DNA of 64,000 bases from Alphaproteobacteria bacterium (GCA_016125405.1 WGLW01000005.1:1-64000), one strand, 5' to 3'; positions 1-8,440 are shown, numbered from the stretch's first letter. Translations and numbers: made by a program. The notes: generated from the sequence alone by a model not told the origin.

Positions 1-438
1 GGCGGCGTGCGGGCCGGGGCTGTTCGCCCCCGGTCCCCGGAAACACTCCTGCGCCTGGAGGGGTCTTCCCACACATTCACGCAAGGCTCATCACGCTCGA
101 CCGCATCGCCGCCGCTTCGTGGAACAGGGTGCACGACTGCCATCCCGCAACGGCGATGCGGTCAATGTAAGAGGGCGGGACGCCGGTCGGATTAGTTTTT
201 TCACCTCGCCGATGGCGGCTGGGGATGTCCGGGTTCGTGCGGGGGATAGAGCCCGTCCCGCCCTCGCATGCGCATCGCCTTGATCCAGCGCAAACCGGCG
301 AAAAAATCCTTATGCATCTGATCACGTGCCTTTGTGCAGCAGCGAGCGCCTCAAGGCTTCGCACCCGGCCCGCAATTGGCTAAGTCGTGACCCTGACCGG
401 CGAAAACGCCAGCGGGACAGATAAAGAGGGAGTGAGCA
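1..438. other. Left-edge region without a convincing gene
   Basis: Short open frames exist on both strands, but none has a plausible ribosome binding site, a recognisable protein, or the strong G/C third-position bias of the real genes nearby. No tRNA-like arms were found. The only structured signal is an FNR/FixK-like half-palindrome at 280-293. The stretch probably holds the promoter of the lipoprotein gene at 439 and, to the left, flanking DNA of a gene outside the window. Confidence 0.5.
280..293. promoter_or_regulatory. Possible FNR/FixK-type box (weak)
   Basis: The sequence reads TTGATCCAGCGCAA. The left half matches the FNR/FixK consensus TTGAT-N4-ATCAA exactly and the right half matches 3 of 5 positions. 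It lies about 145 nt upstream of the lipoprotein start at 439, rather far for direct activation, and could equally serve a leftward gene beyond the window. The partial match means chance is a real alternative. Confidence 0.2.
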
Positions 439-1260
439 ATGGCTTTCAACAAGATCTGGCTGATGGCGGCCGCATCGCTTGCAGCGCTTGGCGCCTGCAG
501 CACGGCGCCGGACGCCTCGGGAGCCAAGCCGCACGCCATGGGCAAGGCCGCGACCGGGTCCGTGCTTGACGCCGGCATCACGGCGGCGGGCGGTGAAGCC
601 GCGCTGTCGAAGGTGAAAGAGCTCTACTGGACCGGACACGCAACAGTCACGGCCGCCGGCAAGACCAGCGAAGTGGATGTGCGCGACGTGGTGCGTCCGT
701 TCACCTATGCCCGCTTCGGGTCCTGGCCGACGGACAAGAGCCCGATCCAGGCGATCACGATCCAGGTCGAGCAGAACAAGGCATGGGAAGTCAGGGGCTC
801 GAACTGGGGCCCGATGCCGGAAGACAAGGCGAAAAACGAAAACGACCAGATGGCGCTCTTCAGCATGATGCTGCTCGCGCCGCTGAAGGCGTCCGATGCG
901 ATGGTCAAGGAACAGCCGGCCGCAGGCGGAACCCGCGCCATACAGGCGACCTACATGAACCACTCGGCCGAGCTTGAATTCAACGCCAGCAACAAGCTGG
1001 TCAAGGTCGGCGGAATGGTCGCCAATCCCGATGGCGGCGCCGATATCACCCAGGTCGCCACGCTTACAGGGGAAGTCGAAAGCAACGGCGTGAAGTGGCC
1101 GAAGCATATCGCCATCACCCGCAACGGCGCCCCCTGGATGGATATCGACATCGCGACCTTCGAGGCCCTGCCCGAACCGGTCATCCGGCCGATGGAACAG
1201 ACGATGCAGAATGCGCCGCCGCCCAAGGGCGACATTCCGGTGATCACCGACGCCGGCTGA
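439..1260 (+). CDS. Putative lipoprotein, 273 aa, unknown function
   Basis: The start is supported by a purine-rich Shine-Dalgarno (AGGGAG) about 10 nt upstream. The N-terminus is a lipoprotein signal peptide with lipobox L17-G-A-C20, so the mature protein should be attached to a membrane in the periplasm. After a short low-complexity linker, the body is rich in beta-type sequence with repeated Trp-containing strands (for example near EVRGSNWGPMPED). I do not recognise the family. It stands alone ahead of the VWA gene, about 95 nt away. Length and composition would fit a periplasmic beta-sandwich or LolA-like fold, but that is inference only. Confidence 0.75.
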   Translation: MAFNKIWLMAAASLAALGACSTAPDASGAKPHAMGKAATGSVLDAGITAAGGEAALSKVKELYWTGHATVTAAGKTSEVDVRDVVRPFTYARFGSWPTDKSPIQAITIQVEQNKAWEVRGSNWGPMPEDKAKNENDQMALFSMMLLAPLKASDAMVKEQPAAGGTRAIQATYMNHSAELEFNASNKLVKVGGMVANPDGGADITQVATLTGEVESNGVKWPKHIAITRNGAPWMDIDIATFEALPEPVIRPMEQTMQNAPPPKGDIPVITDAG

Positions 1261-1355
1261 CCGGGCGCGCCTCGACTTCTGTGACCTTTGCCCTTGCGGC
1301 GGCTTCCGGGTAGGCTGATCGACAGTCTGCAGGAAGCCGCCCCGAGGCCCAGCCC

Positions 1356-2546
1356 ATGTTCCAGCATTTCTTCCATGAACTGCGCGCGGCGAAGGTGCCG
1401 GTGACGCTGAAGGAATACCTGACGCTGATCGAGGCGATGGACAAGGATGTCCTCGGCCTCGGCGGGTCTGATGTGCAGGACTTCTACTATCTGGCGCGCG
1501 CGACGCTGGTGAAGGACGAGAAACACCTCGACCGGTTCGACAAGGTGTTCGGCCACGTCTTCAAGGGGCTCGACAGCTTCGAGGAAGGCGTCGACGTCCA
1601 CCAGTTTCCGGAAGAGTGGCTGAAGAAGCTGTCGGAGAAATACCTCACCGAGGAAGAGAAGAAGCTGATCGAATCCATGGGCGGCTGGGACAAGCTGATG
1701 GAGACGCTGAAGCAGAGGATGGAAGAACAGAAGAAGCGCCACCAGGGCGGCAACAAGATGATCGGCACGGCCGGCACATCGCCCTATGGCGCCTACGGCT
1801 ACAACCCCGAAGGCGTGCGCATCGGACAGAAGGAAAGCCGGCACCAGCGCGCCGTGAAGGTGTGGGACAAGCGCGAGTTCAAGAATCTCGACGACACGGT
1901 CGAGATCGGCACGCGCAACATCAAGGTGGCGCTGCGGCGTTTGAGAAAATGGGCGCGCGACGGCGCCGAGGAAGAACTCGATCTCGACGGCACGGTGAAA
2001 AAGTCGGCGCGCGAGGGCTATATCGACATCGTCATGCGGCCCGAGCGCCGCAACGCCGTGAAGGTGGTGATGTTCCTCGACATCGGCGGATCGATGGACC
2101 CGCACGTGAAGGCTTGCGAGGAACTGTTTTCCGCGGCGCGGATGGAGTTCAAGAACCTCGAATTCTTCTACTTCCACAACTGCATTTACGAAGGCGTGTG
2201 GAAGGACAACCGGCGGCGGGGGGTGTCGAAGATCCCGACGTGGGACGTGCTGCATCGCTTCCCGGCGGACTTCAAGGTGATCATCGTCGGCGACGCGGCG
2301 ATGAGCCCCTATGAGATCACCTATCCCGGCGGCTCGGTGGAGCACTGGAACGAAGAGCCCGGCGCCGTGTGGCTGCAGCGCTTCGCCGAGGTCTATCCGC
2401 ATCTCGTCTGGCTGAACCCGACGCATCCTTCGGGCTGGGAGTATTCGGGCTCGACGCAGCTCATCCAGGAAATCATCGGGCCGGACCGGATGTTCCCGCT
2501 GACGGTCAAGGGCATCGAGGAAGCGACCCGGGAACTCGGACGCTAA
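1356..2546 (+). CDS. CoxE-like VWA domain protein
   Basis: A 396-aa cytosolic protein of the VWA-containing CoxE/COG3552 type. The N-terminal ~200 residues are helical and charged. The C-terminal VWA domain begins near residue 235 and carries the MIDAS-like motif FLDIGGSMDPH (D242, S246) and a later conserved VGDAAMSP (D313). The usual DxSxS has glycine at its middle serine, as I recall also for this subfamily. Family members normally work with a MoxR-type AAA+ ATPase in metal-centre insertion or complex assembly, but no MoxR gene is adjacent here. The protein lacks a signal peptide and membrane segments. Its partner and substrate cannot be read from the window. Confidence 0.85.
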   Translation: MFQHFFHELRAAKVPVTLKEYLTLIEAMDKDVLGLGGSDVQDFYYLARATLVKDEKHLDRFDKVFGHVFKGLDSFEEGVDVHQFPEEWLKKLSEKYLTEEEKKLIESMGGWDKLMETLKQRMEEQKKRHQGGNKMIGTAGTSPYGAYGYNPEGVRIGQKESRHQRAVKVWDKREFKNLDDTVEIGTRNIKVALRRLRKWARDGAEEELDLDGTVKKSAREGYIDIVMRPERRNAVKVVMFLDIGGSMDPHVKACEELFSAARMEFKNLEFFYFHNCIYEGVWKDNRRRGVSKIPTWDVLHRFPADFKVIIVGDAAMSPYEITYPGGSVEHWNEEPGAVWLQRFAEVYPHLVWLNPTHPSGWEYSGSTQLIQEIIGPDRMFPLTVKGIEEATRELGR

Positions 2547-2653
2547 CCGCCCGTAACTGCCCCATGAGGCTGGCGCTGACGAAAGGGTTGAGAGACCCCG
2601 CCGTGAACCCATATGATGCTCACATAAAACAAAAAGACCAAGGAGAAACGCCC

Positions 2654-2854
2654 ATGACATCAAGCCGTTACGATCGCCCGTCCACCCGTGCGCTGGCCGT
2701 GGAGCGGGAAGGCTTCCACAACTGGCTGTATTTCGCGCGCCGCTCGCGCGGCGCCTTCGACCACCGCGCCTCGAAGCGCCGCGAAAAGAGCGGCTGGCGG
2801 TCCACCGCGCTGGCCCGCTTCTTCGGCATGCCGGACGTGCTCTATTACGACTGA
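2654..2854 (+). CDS. Small basic protein, 66 aa, unknown
   Basis: The ATG at 2654 is preceded by an excellent Shine-Dalgarno (AAGGAGAAA, about 6 nt spacing), which makes this start much better than upstream in-frame ones lying inside the preceding gene. The product is short, Arg-rich and aromatic-rich and ends in PDVLYYD. It contains the dense segment HNWLYFARRSRGAFDHR. It has no signal peptide or transmembrane helix. I do not recognise the family. The basic central part could bind nucleic acid or a membrane surface. It is monocistronic, between the VWA gene and a convergent DUF1178 gene. Confidence 0.6.
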   Translation: MTSSRYDRPSTRALAVEREGFHNWLYFARRSRGAFDHRASKRREKSGWRSTALARFFGMPDVLYYD

Positions 2855-2879
2855 CTGATCCGCAACGACCCGGCGGGAG

Positions 2880-3314
2880 CTAGTTGATCTTGTCCGGGTC
2901 GGGCGGCGGATCGGGCGCGAAGGGTTTGGGCAGCGGCATCGCCGGCACCCCTTCCTCGTGGAGTTCGCGCGCCACATCGGGCGTCACCTGCCCCCAGACC
3001 GGGCGATGCTCGCGTTCCCCGTAATACATCGACCGGGCCTCGTCGGCGAAGCGATCGCCGACATAGTCATGCGTCGTCGCGATGTGCCGGCGCACTTCTC
3101 CGGCGACACGCGCGGCGATGGCGTCGCGGCTCGGGTCGGACTTGCCGCCTGAATCGCGCACGGCCGGCGCCATGATCTGCTTCGAGACATCGCGGCTGCC
3201 GCAGTCCGGGCATTCGATCTGGCCGCGCTTTTCCTGGCGGTCATAGGCGGCGGAGTTCGAGAACCAGGCCTCGAACTCGTGACCGCCGATGCATCTGAGG
3301 GCGTAGCGGATCAT
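2880..3314 (-). CDS. DUF1178 family protein
   Basis: A 144-aa protein starting MIRYALRCIGGHEFEAWF. The Cys/His pair near the N-terminus and the later IECPDCGSRDV form a small zinc-ribbon-like site, and KQIMAP follows, all typical of DUF1178. The rest is helical and acidic with a proline-rich tail. Function is unknown. In many alphaproteobacteria this gene sits with glutaredoxin and ComF, as here, which suggests a conserved but uncharacterised housekeeping role. It is the last gene of a probable comF-grxC-DUF1178 run on the minus strand. Confidence 0.85.
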   Translation of the reverse strand: MIRYALRCIGGHEFEAWFSNSAAYDRQEKRGQIECPDCGSRDVSKQIMAPAVRDSGGKSDPSRDAIAARVAGEVRRHIATTHDYVGDRFADEARSMYYGEREHRPVWGQVTPDVARELHEEGVPAMPLPKPFAPDPPPDPDKIN

Positions 3315-3335
3315 CGTGTCCTGCCTGACCCTTTC

Positions 3336-3599
3336 CTAGGCCGCCTGCGCCAGCAAGTCATCGAGCCGGCCTTCGGCGTCGAGATCGTGAATCTCGTCCG
3401 AGCCGCCAACGTGAACGCCATTGATGAAGATTTGCGGATAGGTGTAGCCGCCGTTAGAGCGCTGGATCATCTCCCGGCGCTTGTCCGGGTCCAGTCCGTC
3501 GATCTCCTCAAACGCAACGCCCTTGCTGGCCAGCAGCGATTTGGCGCTGGAGCAATAACCACAGAAGGACCGGGTATAAATTTCGACTTTCGCCGCCAC
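3336..3599 (-). CDS. grxC: Glutaredoxin 3
   Basis: An 87-aa thioredoxin-fold protein with the redox motif C13-G-Y-C16 (FCGYCSSAK), where classic GrxC has CPYC, so the proline is replaced by glycine. The family's TYPQIFI segment with the cis-proline and the GGSDE glutathione-binding turn are present. It should use glutathione to reduce protein disulfides and mixed disulfides in the cytosol. It lies between comF and DUF1178 on the same strand with short gaps, consistent with cotranscription. The dithiol motif argues against a CGFS monothiol Fe-S carrier. Confidence 0.9.
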   Translation of the reverse strand: MAAKVEIYTRSFCGYCSSAKSLLASKGVAFEEIDGLDPDKRREMIQRSNGGYTYPQIFINGVHVGGSDEIHDLDAEGRLDDLLAQAA

Positions 3600-3649
3600 G
3601 TCTCACTCCATCGATTCCGGTACGCGGATAGGCTGGAATCGTTCCAATA

Positions 3650-4456
3650 TCATATGGGGATGCTGCGCGGGCCCGCAACGCGCGCCAGTGTGAGCACATC
3701 GACGCAGACGGCGCCGGCCTTTTTCAGTTCGCGGGCGCACGCCTCGACCGTCGCGCCGGTGGTAAACACATCGTCGACCAGGAGGACGCGGCGGCCGGAA
3801 ACGCTGGCCTTCCGGCGGACCCGGAATGCGCCCTGGACGTTGCGGCGCCGGCCGTCCGGGGACAGGCCGGCCTGGCTGGGCGTCCGCCGCACCCGTTTCA
3901 GGACGTCGACGCCGACCCTCGCACCGCCGAGGCGGCCGAGACCGGCGCAGAGCCAGACGGACTGGTTGAAGCCCCTCCGCGCGAGGCGGATATAATGCAG
4001 CGGCGCGGGGACGAGGAGATCGGCTTCGGCGACCAGCGGGCCGCCGGCCTGCAGCATCCAGCGCGCCATCATCGCCAGACCGTCGCAGCGCCCCTGCCGC
4101 TTCAGAGCCAGAACGAGATCGCGCGAAACCTCGCCATAGACGGCGGCGCGGGCGCGATCGTAGGCCGGAGGACGGGCGAGACAGGCGCCGCAGACCTGGG
4201 CCTCGCCGTCGACCGCCCCGGCTGGCAGGTCGAACGGCGCGCCGCACCGCACACACAGCGGCGCCGACAGGAAACGCAGTTTCGCCCAGAGCTCCGGCTC
4301 GATGGCGCCGGGGCCGGCGACCTCCCGGCCGGAGATCAGGGAGCGCTGCGGCCAGATCAGCCCGGCCGCGCCGGACAGCAACCTCCGGACGGCCGGCTTG
4401 CGGCGACGGCTTTCAGATGCGCCGGAAGGCGCTACATAGTCCCCCGATGCCGACAT
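3650..4456 (-). CDS. comF: ComF family phosphoribosyltransferase-like protein
   Basis: About 268 aa from the ATG at 4456. A start 13 codons upstream is possible but would run further into the divergent gene. The protein has an N-terminal zinc-ribbon (CVRCGAPFDL ... VCGACLARPP) and a C-terminal type I PRTase domain with the PRPP loop VLLVDDVFTTGAT. The family is known from natural transformation (ComFC/GntX), where it supports handling of incoming single-stranded DNA, but it occurs widely in species not known to be competent. It shares a very short divergent region with the methyltransferase at 4504. Confidence 0.88.
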   Translation of the reverse strand: MSASGDYVAPSGASESRRRKPAVRRLLSGAAGLIWPQRSLISGREVAGPGAIEPELWAKLRFLSAPLCVRCGAPFDLPAGAVDGEAQVCGACLARPPAYDRARAAVYGEVSRDLVLALKRQGRCDGLAMMARWMLQAGGPLVAEADLLVPAPLHYIRLARRGFNQSVWLCAGLGRLGGARVGVDVLKRVRRTPSQAGLSPDGRRRNVQGAFRVRRKASVSGRRVLLVDDVFTTGATVEACARELKKAGAVCVDVLTLARVAGPRSIPI

Positions 4457-4503
4457 CCCCTGGCCCTTCGACTTCTGCCCCTTCAACCGGCGCACACGAT
4501 CCG

Positions 4504-5415
4504 ATGCGGATCTTCGACCGGCGCCTGCTGTCCCGCCGCCGGACGCGGGCCGCGGCTGGCTTCGAGGCCTATTCTTTCCTGAAACAGGCTGCGGCGGAAG
4601 ACATCGTCCTGCGGCTTTCGGCGATCAATCGCCAGTTCGCCCGCGTGCTCGATCTTGGCGGCCATGATGGCCGCGTCGGCCAGACCTTGCATGCCGATCC
4701 GGAGACACGGGATCGCATCGGCGAGATCATCACCACAGACCTTTCACCCGTCTGGCTGAGGCCGCCGCTCGGCGTCGCGTGCGACGAGGAGGCGCTGCCC
4801 TTCGCCGACGGGTCGTTCGACCTGGTGGTTTCGGCGCTCTCGCTGCACTGGATCAACGACCTTCCGGGAACGCTGATCCAGATCCGTCGCGCGCTGAAGC
4901 CGGACGGCCTTTTCATCGGCATCGCGCTGGGCGGACGGACGCTCAACGAGTTGCGCACGGCGCTGCTGGCGGCCGAGGACGAAATCCGCGGCGGCGCAGG
5001 TCAGCACGTCTCGCCCTTCCTGGACGTGATCGACGGCGCCGGACTGTTGCAACGCGCAGGCTTCGCCATGCCGGTAAGCGACGGCGATGCGCTGACCGTG
5101 CGATACGCCGAACCGCTGAAGCTGCTGGCGGACCTGAAGGGCATGGGCGAGACCGCCGCCTTTGCGCAACGCGCCGGGCCGCCGCTGACGCGGGCCGTGT
5201 TGTTCCGGGCGATGGAGATCTACCGCGAGCGCTTCAGCGACCCCGATGGCCGGGTGCGCGCGACGTTCGACTTCATTGCGCTATCGGGATGGGCGCCCGC
5301 GCCCGACCAGCCCAAACCGAAACGTCCGGGCAGCGCAACGACGCGCCTTGCCGACGCGCTGGGCGTGCGGGAGCAAAATGCCGGAGAGAAGACGGGGCGA
5401 AAACGCCAGTCTTAA
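4504..5415 (+). CDS. SAM-dependent methyltransferase, BioC/NDUFAF5-like
   Basis: About 303 aa from the ATG at 4504, which precedes the conserved N-terminus MRIFDRRLLSRRRTRAA; an upstream in-frame ATG at 4447 would add 19 residues. The SAM-binding motif I is VLDLGGHDGRVG, followed by the acidic DLSP and the ALSLHWINDLPG segment typical of class I methyltransferases. Alphaproteobacterial proteins of this type, divergent from comF, are relatives of mitochondrial NDUFAF5, a complex I assembly hydroxylase/methyltransferase-like factor. A role in respiratory assembly is therefore suggested but not proven. Confidence 0.8.
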   Translation: MRIFDRRLLSRRRTRAAAGFEAYSFLKQAAAEDIVLRLSAINRQFARVLDLGGHDGRVGQTLHADPETRDRIGEIITTDLSPVWLRPPLGVACDEEALPFADGSFDLVVSALSLHWINDLPGTLIQIRRALKPDGLFIGIALGGRTLNELRTALLAAEDEIRGGAGQHVSPFLDVIDGAGLLQRAGFAMPVSDGDALTVRYAEPLKLLADLKGMGETAAFAQRAGPPLTRAVLFRAMEIYRERFSDPDGRVRATFDFIALSGWAPAPDQPKPKRPGSATTRLADALGVREQNAGEKTGRKRQS

Positions 5416-5429
5416 AACGACGACGTGGC

Positions 5430-5606
5430 CTAGGCGCCCCAGCCCTGCGTGTTCAGCGTGTTGAACGACGTGTTGGCGCTCTGGCCTAGCTGCGAGACAG
5501 CGCCGACGATCACCAGGGCGATCATGCCAGCGAGAATGCAGTATTCGATCGCGGTCGCGGCGCGGCGATCGGAGAACAGCCGTTGCAGTTTCGGGAGGAC
5601 TTTCAT
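5430..5606 (-). CDS. Flp-type (type IVb) pilin
   Basis: A 58-aa prepilin with a short basic leader followed by the signature ATAIEYCILAGMIALVIV, that is, E+5 and Y+6 after a predicted prepilin-peptidase cleavage before A17. The -1 residue is Ala (A16) instead of the usual Gly. A single hydrophobic helix and a short polar tail complete it. Its ATG overlaps the stop of mutT (ATGA at 5606-5603), implying translational coupling, which is unusual because flp normally heads a tad/cpa locus. No tad genes are present, so it may be an accessory or orphan pilin. Confidence 0.85.
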   Translation of the reverse strand: MKVLPKLQRLFSDRRAATAIEYCILAGMIALVIVGAVSQLGQSANTSFNTLNTQGWGA

Positions 5607-6037
5607 GCGTGACCTGCGTGGGACCAATCGATGAAACGCTCGATCAGCGGAACATCCGCCGCCGGCGTCGGAAACGTCCGGACCTCGTCAGGCGAAGCCC
5701 AGACCAGCTTCTGCCCCTCGCAGGCAGTGGGCTCTCCCGTCCATCGCCGGCAAAGAAACACCGGCATCAGCAGATGGAAGCGCTCATAGGCGTGAGAGGC
5801 GAACGCAAACGCCTCCATGTCGGTTTCGGCGACGGACACGCCGAGTTCCTCGCGCAGTTCGCGCGCAAGCGCGGCCTGCGGGCTCTCGCCCGCCTCCACC
5901 TTGCCTCCCGGAAACTCCCACAGTCCCGCCATCGTCTTGCCCTCTGGCCTCTGCGCCAGCAAAAGCCGGCCGTCCGCCCGAACAAGCGCCGCCGCGGCGA
6001 CAATCACCAACGGTCTTGCGCCCGATGGTTCTCTCAT
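5603..6037 (-). CDS. mutT: MutT-like NUDIX pyrophosphohydrolase
   Basis: A 144-aa NUDIX protein with a complete Nudix box: GGKVEAGESPQAALARELRE continued by ELGV. MAGLWEFPGGKVEAGE and the VWASPDEV segment near the C-terminus match the (deoxy)nucleoside triphosphate pyrophosphohydrolase subfamily that removes 8-oxo-dGTP. It lies downstream of argJ and ppiC on the same strand, as in other alphaproteobacteria, and its stop codon overlaps the start of the Flp pilin gene. Confidence 0.9.
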   Translation of the reverse strand: MREPSGARPLVIVAAAALVRADGRLLLAQRPEGKTMAGLWEFPGGKVEAGESPQAALARELREELGVSVAETDMEAFAFASHAYERFHLLMPVFLCRRWTGEPTACEGQKLVWASPDEVRTFPTPAADVPLIERFIDWSHAGHA

Positions 6038-6068
6038 ATCGCGGTGAGCGTGAGGTGCATGGCGCGCA

Positions 6069-7325
6069 TCAACTTCTGTAGGCGCCGTTTATCTTCACGT
6101 AACCATCCGTGAGATCGCAGGTCCACACGGTGGCTCTGCCCGCGCCGCCGACGCCCGCATCGATGCGGATACGGATTTCCGGGCCCTTCACGGCGGCCGT
6201 CGCCCGGGCCTCGGAATAATCCGGGGCCCGTCCGCCGTCGCGGGCGACGAGATGGTCGCCGAAATGGATGGTCATCCGGTCGCGCTCGATGGGCTCGCCC
6301 GCCTTGCCGACCGCCATGACGACGCGGCCCCAGTTGGCGTCGCCGGCAGCGAGCGCGGTCTTGACCAGCGGCGAGTTGGCGACCGAGGCGGCGATCGCCT
6401 TGGCTGAAACGTCAGAGACGGCGCCGCCCACCTCGATCTCGATCAGCTTGGTGGCGCCCTCGCCGTCGCGGACGATCTGTAGGGCGAGATCCTTGAGCAC
6501 CCGGTGAAGGCCCTCGCAGAAGCCGGCAAGGCGTGGATCGTCAGGATCGTCGATGGGTTCGCCGCCTGCGGCGCCTGTGGCGAACAGCATCAGCGTATCG
6601 GACGTCGATGTATCGCCGTCGACCGTGATGCAGTTGTAGGTAAGGTCGCAATAGCGCGCGATCAGCGCCTGCACGGCGTTGGGCCCCAGCGCGGCGTCGG
6701 TGAAGACGTAGTTCAGCGTCGTCGCCATGTTGGGCTGGATCATGCCCGAGCCCTTGGCGAAACCGGCGATGGAGACGTTGCGGCGGTTGAGATCGACCGT
6801 CTCGCCTGCGGCCTTGGCGAAGGTGTCGGTGGTGCGGATCGCGTTGGCGGCGCGCGACCAGTCCGGCGCAGCCAACGAGGGCCAGGCCTTCGCCACGCCG
6901 TTGGCGACGAAGTTGTCGGGCAAGGGTTCGCCGATGACGCCCGTCGCGGCGAGGAACACTTCATGTGCATCGCATTTCGCCAGCTCGCGCACGGCGGCCA
7001 CCGTTGACCGGTTCTTGGCGATGCCCGCTGCGCCAGTGAAGGCGTTGGAGTTGCCGGCGTTGACCACCAGCGCGCGCGCCCTGCCCTTGCCGGCCGCCAG
7101 CGACTCCCGACACCAGTCGACATCGGCCGACCGCGTCTGCGAAGTCGTGAAGACGCCGCCCGCCGATGCGCCTTGCGGGAAATGAACAACGAGCAGGTCG
7201 TCGCGCGCGGTTCCCTTGTAGAGGCCGAGCCCATAGGTGGCGATCTGCATGCCGCCCACCTTGGGCAGTTGCGGAAACCGCTCTGGCGCGAGCGGAGAGA
7301 CGGGAAGATCGAGGCCGCTGCTCAC
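6069..7325 (-). CDS. argJ: Bifunctional ornithine acetyltransferase / N-acetylglutamate synthase
   Basis: A 418-aa ArgJ. It transfers acetyl from N-acetylornithine to glutamate and can also make N-acetylglutamate, recycling acetyl groups in arginine synthesis. The self-cleavage site lies in GSGMIQPNMATTLNYVF, where the Thr of the TL pair would be the N-terminal nucleophile of the beta chain. The usual ATML is ATTL here. The start is a GTG whose bases overlap the TGA of the upstream PPIase gene (GTGA), indicating coupling. The C-terminus ends in KINGAYRS as is typical. Confidence 0.95.
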   Translation of the reverse strand: MSSGLDLPVSPLAPERFPQLPKVGGMQIATYGLGLYKGTARDDLLVVHFPQGASAGGVFTTSQTRSADVDWCRESLAAGKGRARALVVNAGNSNAFTGAAGIAKNRSTVAAVRELAKCDAHEVFLAATGVIGEPLPDNFVANGVAKAWPSLAAPDWSRAANAIRTTDTFAKAAGETVDLNRRNVSIAGFAKGSGMIQPNMATTLNYVFTDAALGPNAVQALIARYCDLTYNCITVDGDTSTSDTLMLFATGAAGGEPIDDPDDPRLAGFCEGLHRVLKDLALQIVRDGEGATKLIEIEVGGAVSDVSAKAIAASVANSPLVKTALAAGDANWGRVVMAVGKAGEPIERDRMTIHFGDHLVARDGGRAPDYSEARATAAVKGPEIRIRIDAGVGGAGRATVWTCDLTDGYVKINGAYRS

Positions 7326-8440
7326 GGGGCGCCGCCCTGACGGGTTTCGCCGACAGGGCCTGCCGGCTGGGCGGGAGGCGCTGCGGGCGGCTTGGCGTCC
7401 GGTTTCGCCGCCGGTTTGGTTTCGGCCTTGGCCGGAGGATCGGCCTGCGCCGGACCATCGCTGTCGCGGGTCTCGGGAACTGGCGGACGCGGCGCCGCCG
7501 CCTCGAGCGGAGCGTTGAGGCTGTTGTCCGGAACCACCGGCGCGAGGTTGAACGGATCGGTGTCGATCGGCGCGTTGCGCGGCGAGTTCATCTTCTGGAT
7601 CTTCGCCTTGGTGCGCAACTCCTTCAGCTCCTCGCCGATCTGCACCATGGTGAGGTGTTTGAGGATCGGCTCGCGCAGCTGCTCAAGCGTCGGAGGCTGC
7701 GCCTTGCGGCGATCCTCGATCTTGGCGACGTGCCAGCCCATCGATGTCTGGAACGGTTTGGAGATGCCGCCGACAGGCGTCGACTTGATCACCTTCTGGA
7801 ATTCGGGCGGCGCATCGTCCTCGCCCATGTAACCGAGATCGCCGCCATCCAGACGCGTCCCCTGGTCGATCGATTCCTTGGAGGCGAGAACGGCGAAGTC
7901 CGCGCCCGCCTGAAGCTTGGCGACGATCTTGTCGGCGTCGTCCTTGGTGGCGGAGACGATATCGCGGACATGCGCTTCCTCGCCCGGTTCGGTGATGGCG
8001 ATCTGCGCGTCGTACATCTTCTTGATCGCCGCCTCGTCGACGCGCTCAGCCACCACCGTGTCGATCAGCACGTTGCCGAGAATGCGCTCGCGCGCAGACT
8101 GCAGCCGGTGACGCGCCTGCGGATCCTGGTCGAGGCCGCGGCCGATCGCTTCCTGCGCCAGGAGCTTCACGTCGATGAGCTGGTCGAGGACGCGGTTGAA
8201 TTCCGAGCTGTCGGGCTCGAGCGGCTTGCCGGGCTCGGCGATGCCCTGGGCCTCCGCCTCGAGCTCCACGTCGGAGGCGTAGATCGGCTCGCCGCTAACC
8301 ATGGCCGCAACCGAGGAATCGACCACGCCCGTGACGCCTGGAGATCGCGACGCCTCCTTCGAGCATGCCCCCAGCAGGGGCCCCGATCCCAGAAACATCG
8401 CCGCCGCCCCCGCCGCCAAAAGCCGCCTGCGAACGTCCAT
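7322..8440 (-). CDS. PpiC-type peptidylprolyl isomerase lipoprotein
   Basis: 372 aa. The N-terminus has a signal peptide with lipobox LLGAC. A SurA-like helical region follows (residues ~50-140), then a parvulin domain (~150-245) including DGGDLGYMGEDDAPPEF and TSMGWHVAKIEDRR. The C-terminal ~90 residues are Pro/Ala/Lys-rich and disordered. It should be a periplasmic chaperone/prolyl isomerase for outer membrane or secreted proteins. It is divergent from secA and overlaps argJ by 4 nt. The pairing of an export chaperone with secA is a conserved neighbourhood in related bacteria. Confidence 0.9.
   Translation of the reverse strand: MDVRRRLLAAGAAAMFLGSGPLLGACSKEASRSPGVTGVVDSSVAAMVSGEPIYASDVELEAEAQGIAEPGKPLEPDSSEFNRVLDQLIDVKLLAQEAIGRGLDQDPQARHRLQSARERILGNVLIDTVVAERVDEAAIKKMYDAQIAITEPGEEAHVRDIVSATKDDADKIVAKLQAGADFAVLASKESIDQGTRLDGGDLGYMGEDDAPPEFQKVIKSTPVGGISKPFQTSMGWHVAKIEDRRKAQPPTLEQLREPILKHLTMVQIGEELKELRTKAKIQKMNSPRNAPIDTDPFNLAPVVPDNSLNAPLEAAAPRPPVPETRDSDGPAQADPPAKAETKPAAKPDAKPPAAPPAQPAGPVGETRQGGAP

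Noticed and set aside
77-364. 95-codon minus-strand frame at the left edge
   Set aside because: No ribosome site, unlikely composition (many Cys, Arg and Ser without a domain pattern), and weak third-position bias compared with real genes nearby.
951-2663. Very long minus-strand frame opposite the VWA gene
   Set aside because: It is the antisense shadow of a clear plus-strand gene with a recognised family; the translated sequence is His/Arg/Leu-biased, as is typical of shadows in high-GC DNA.
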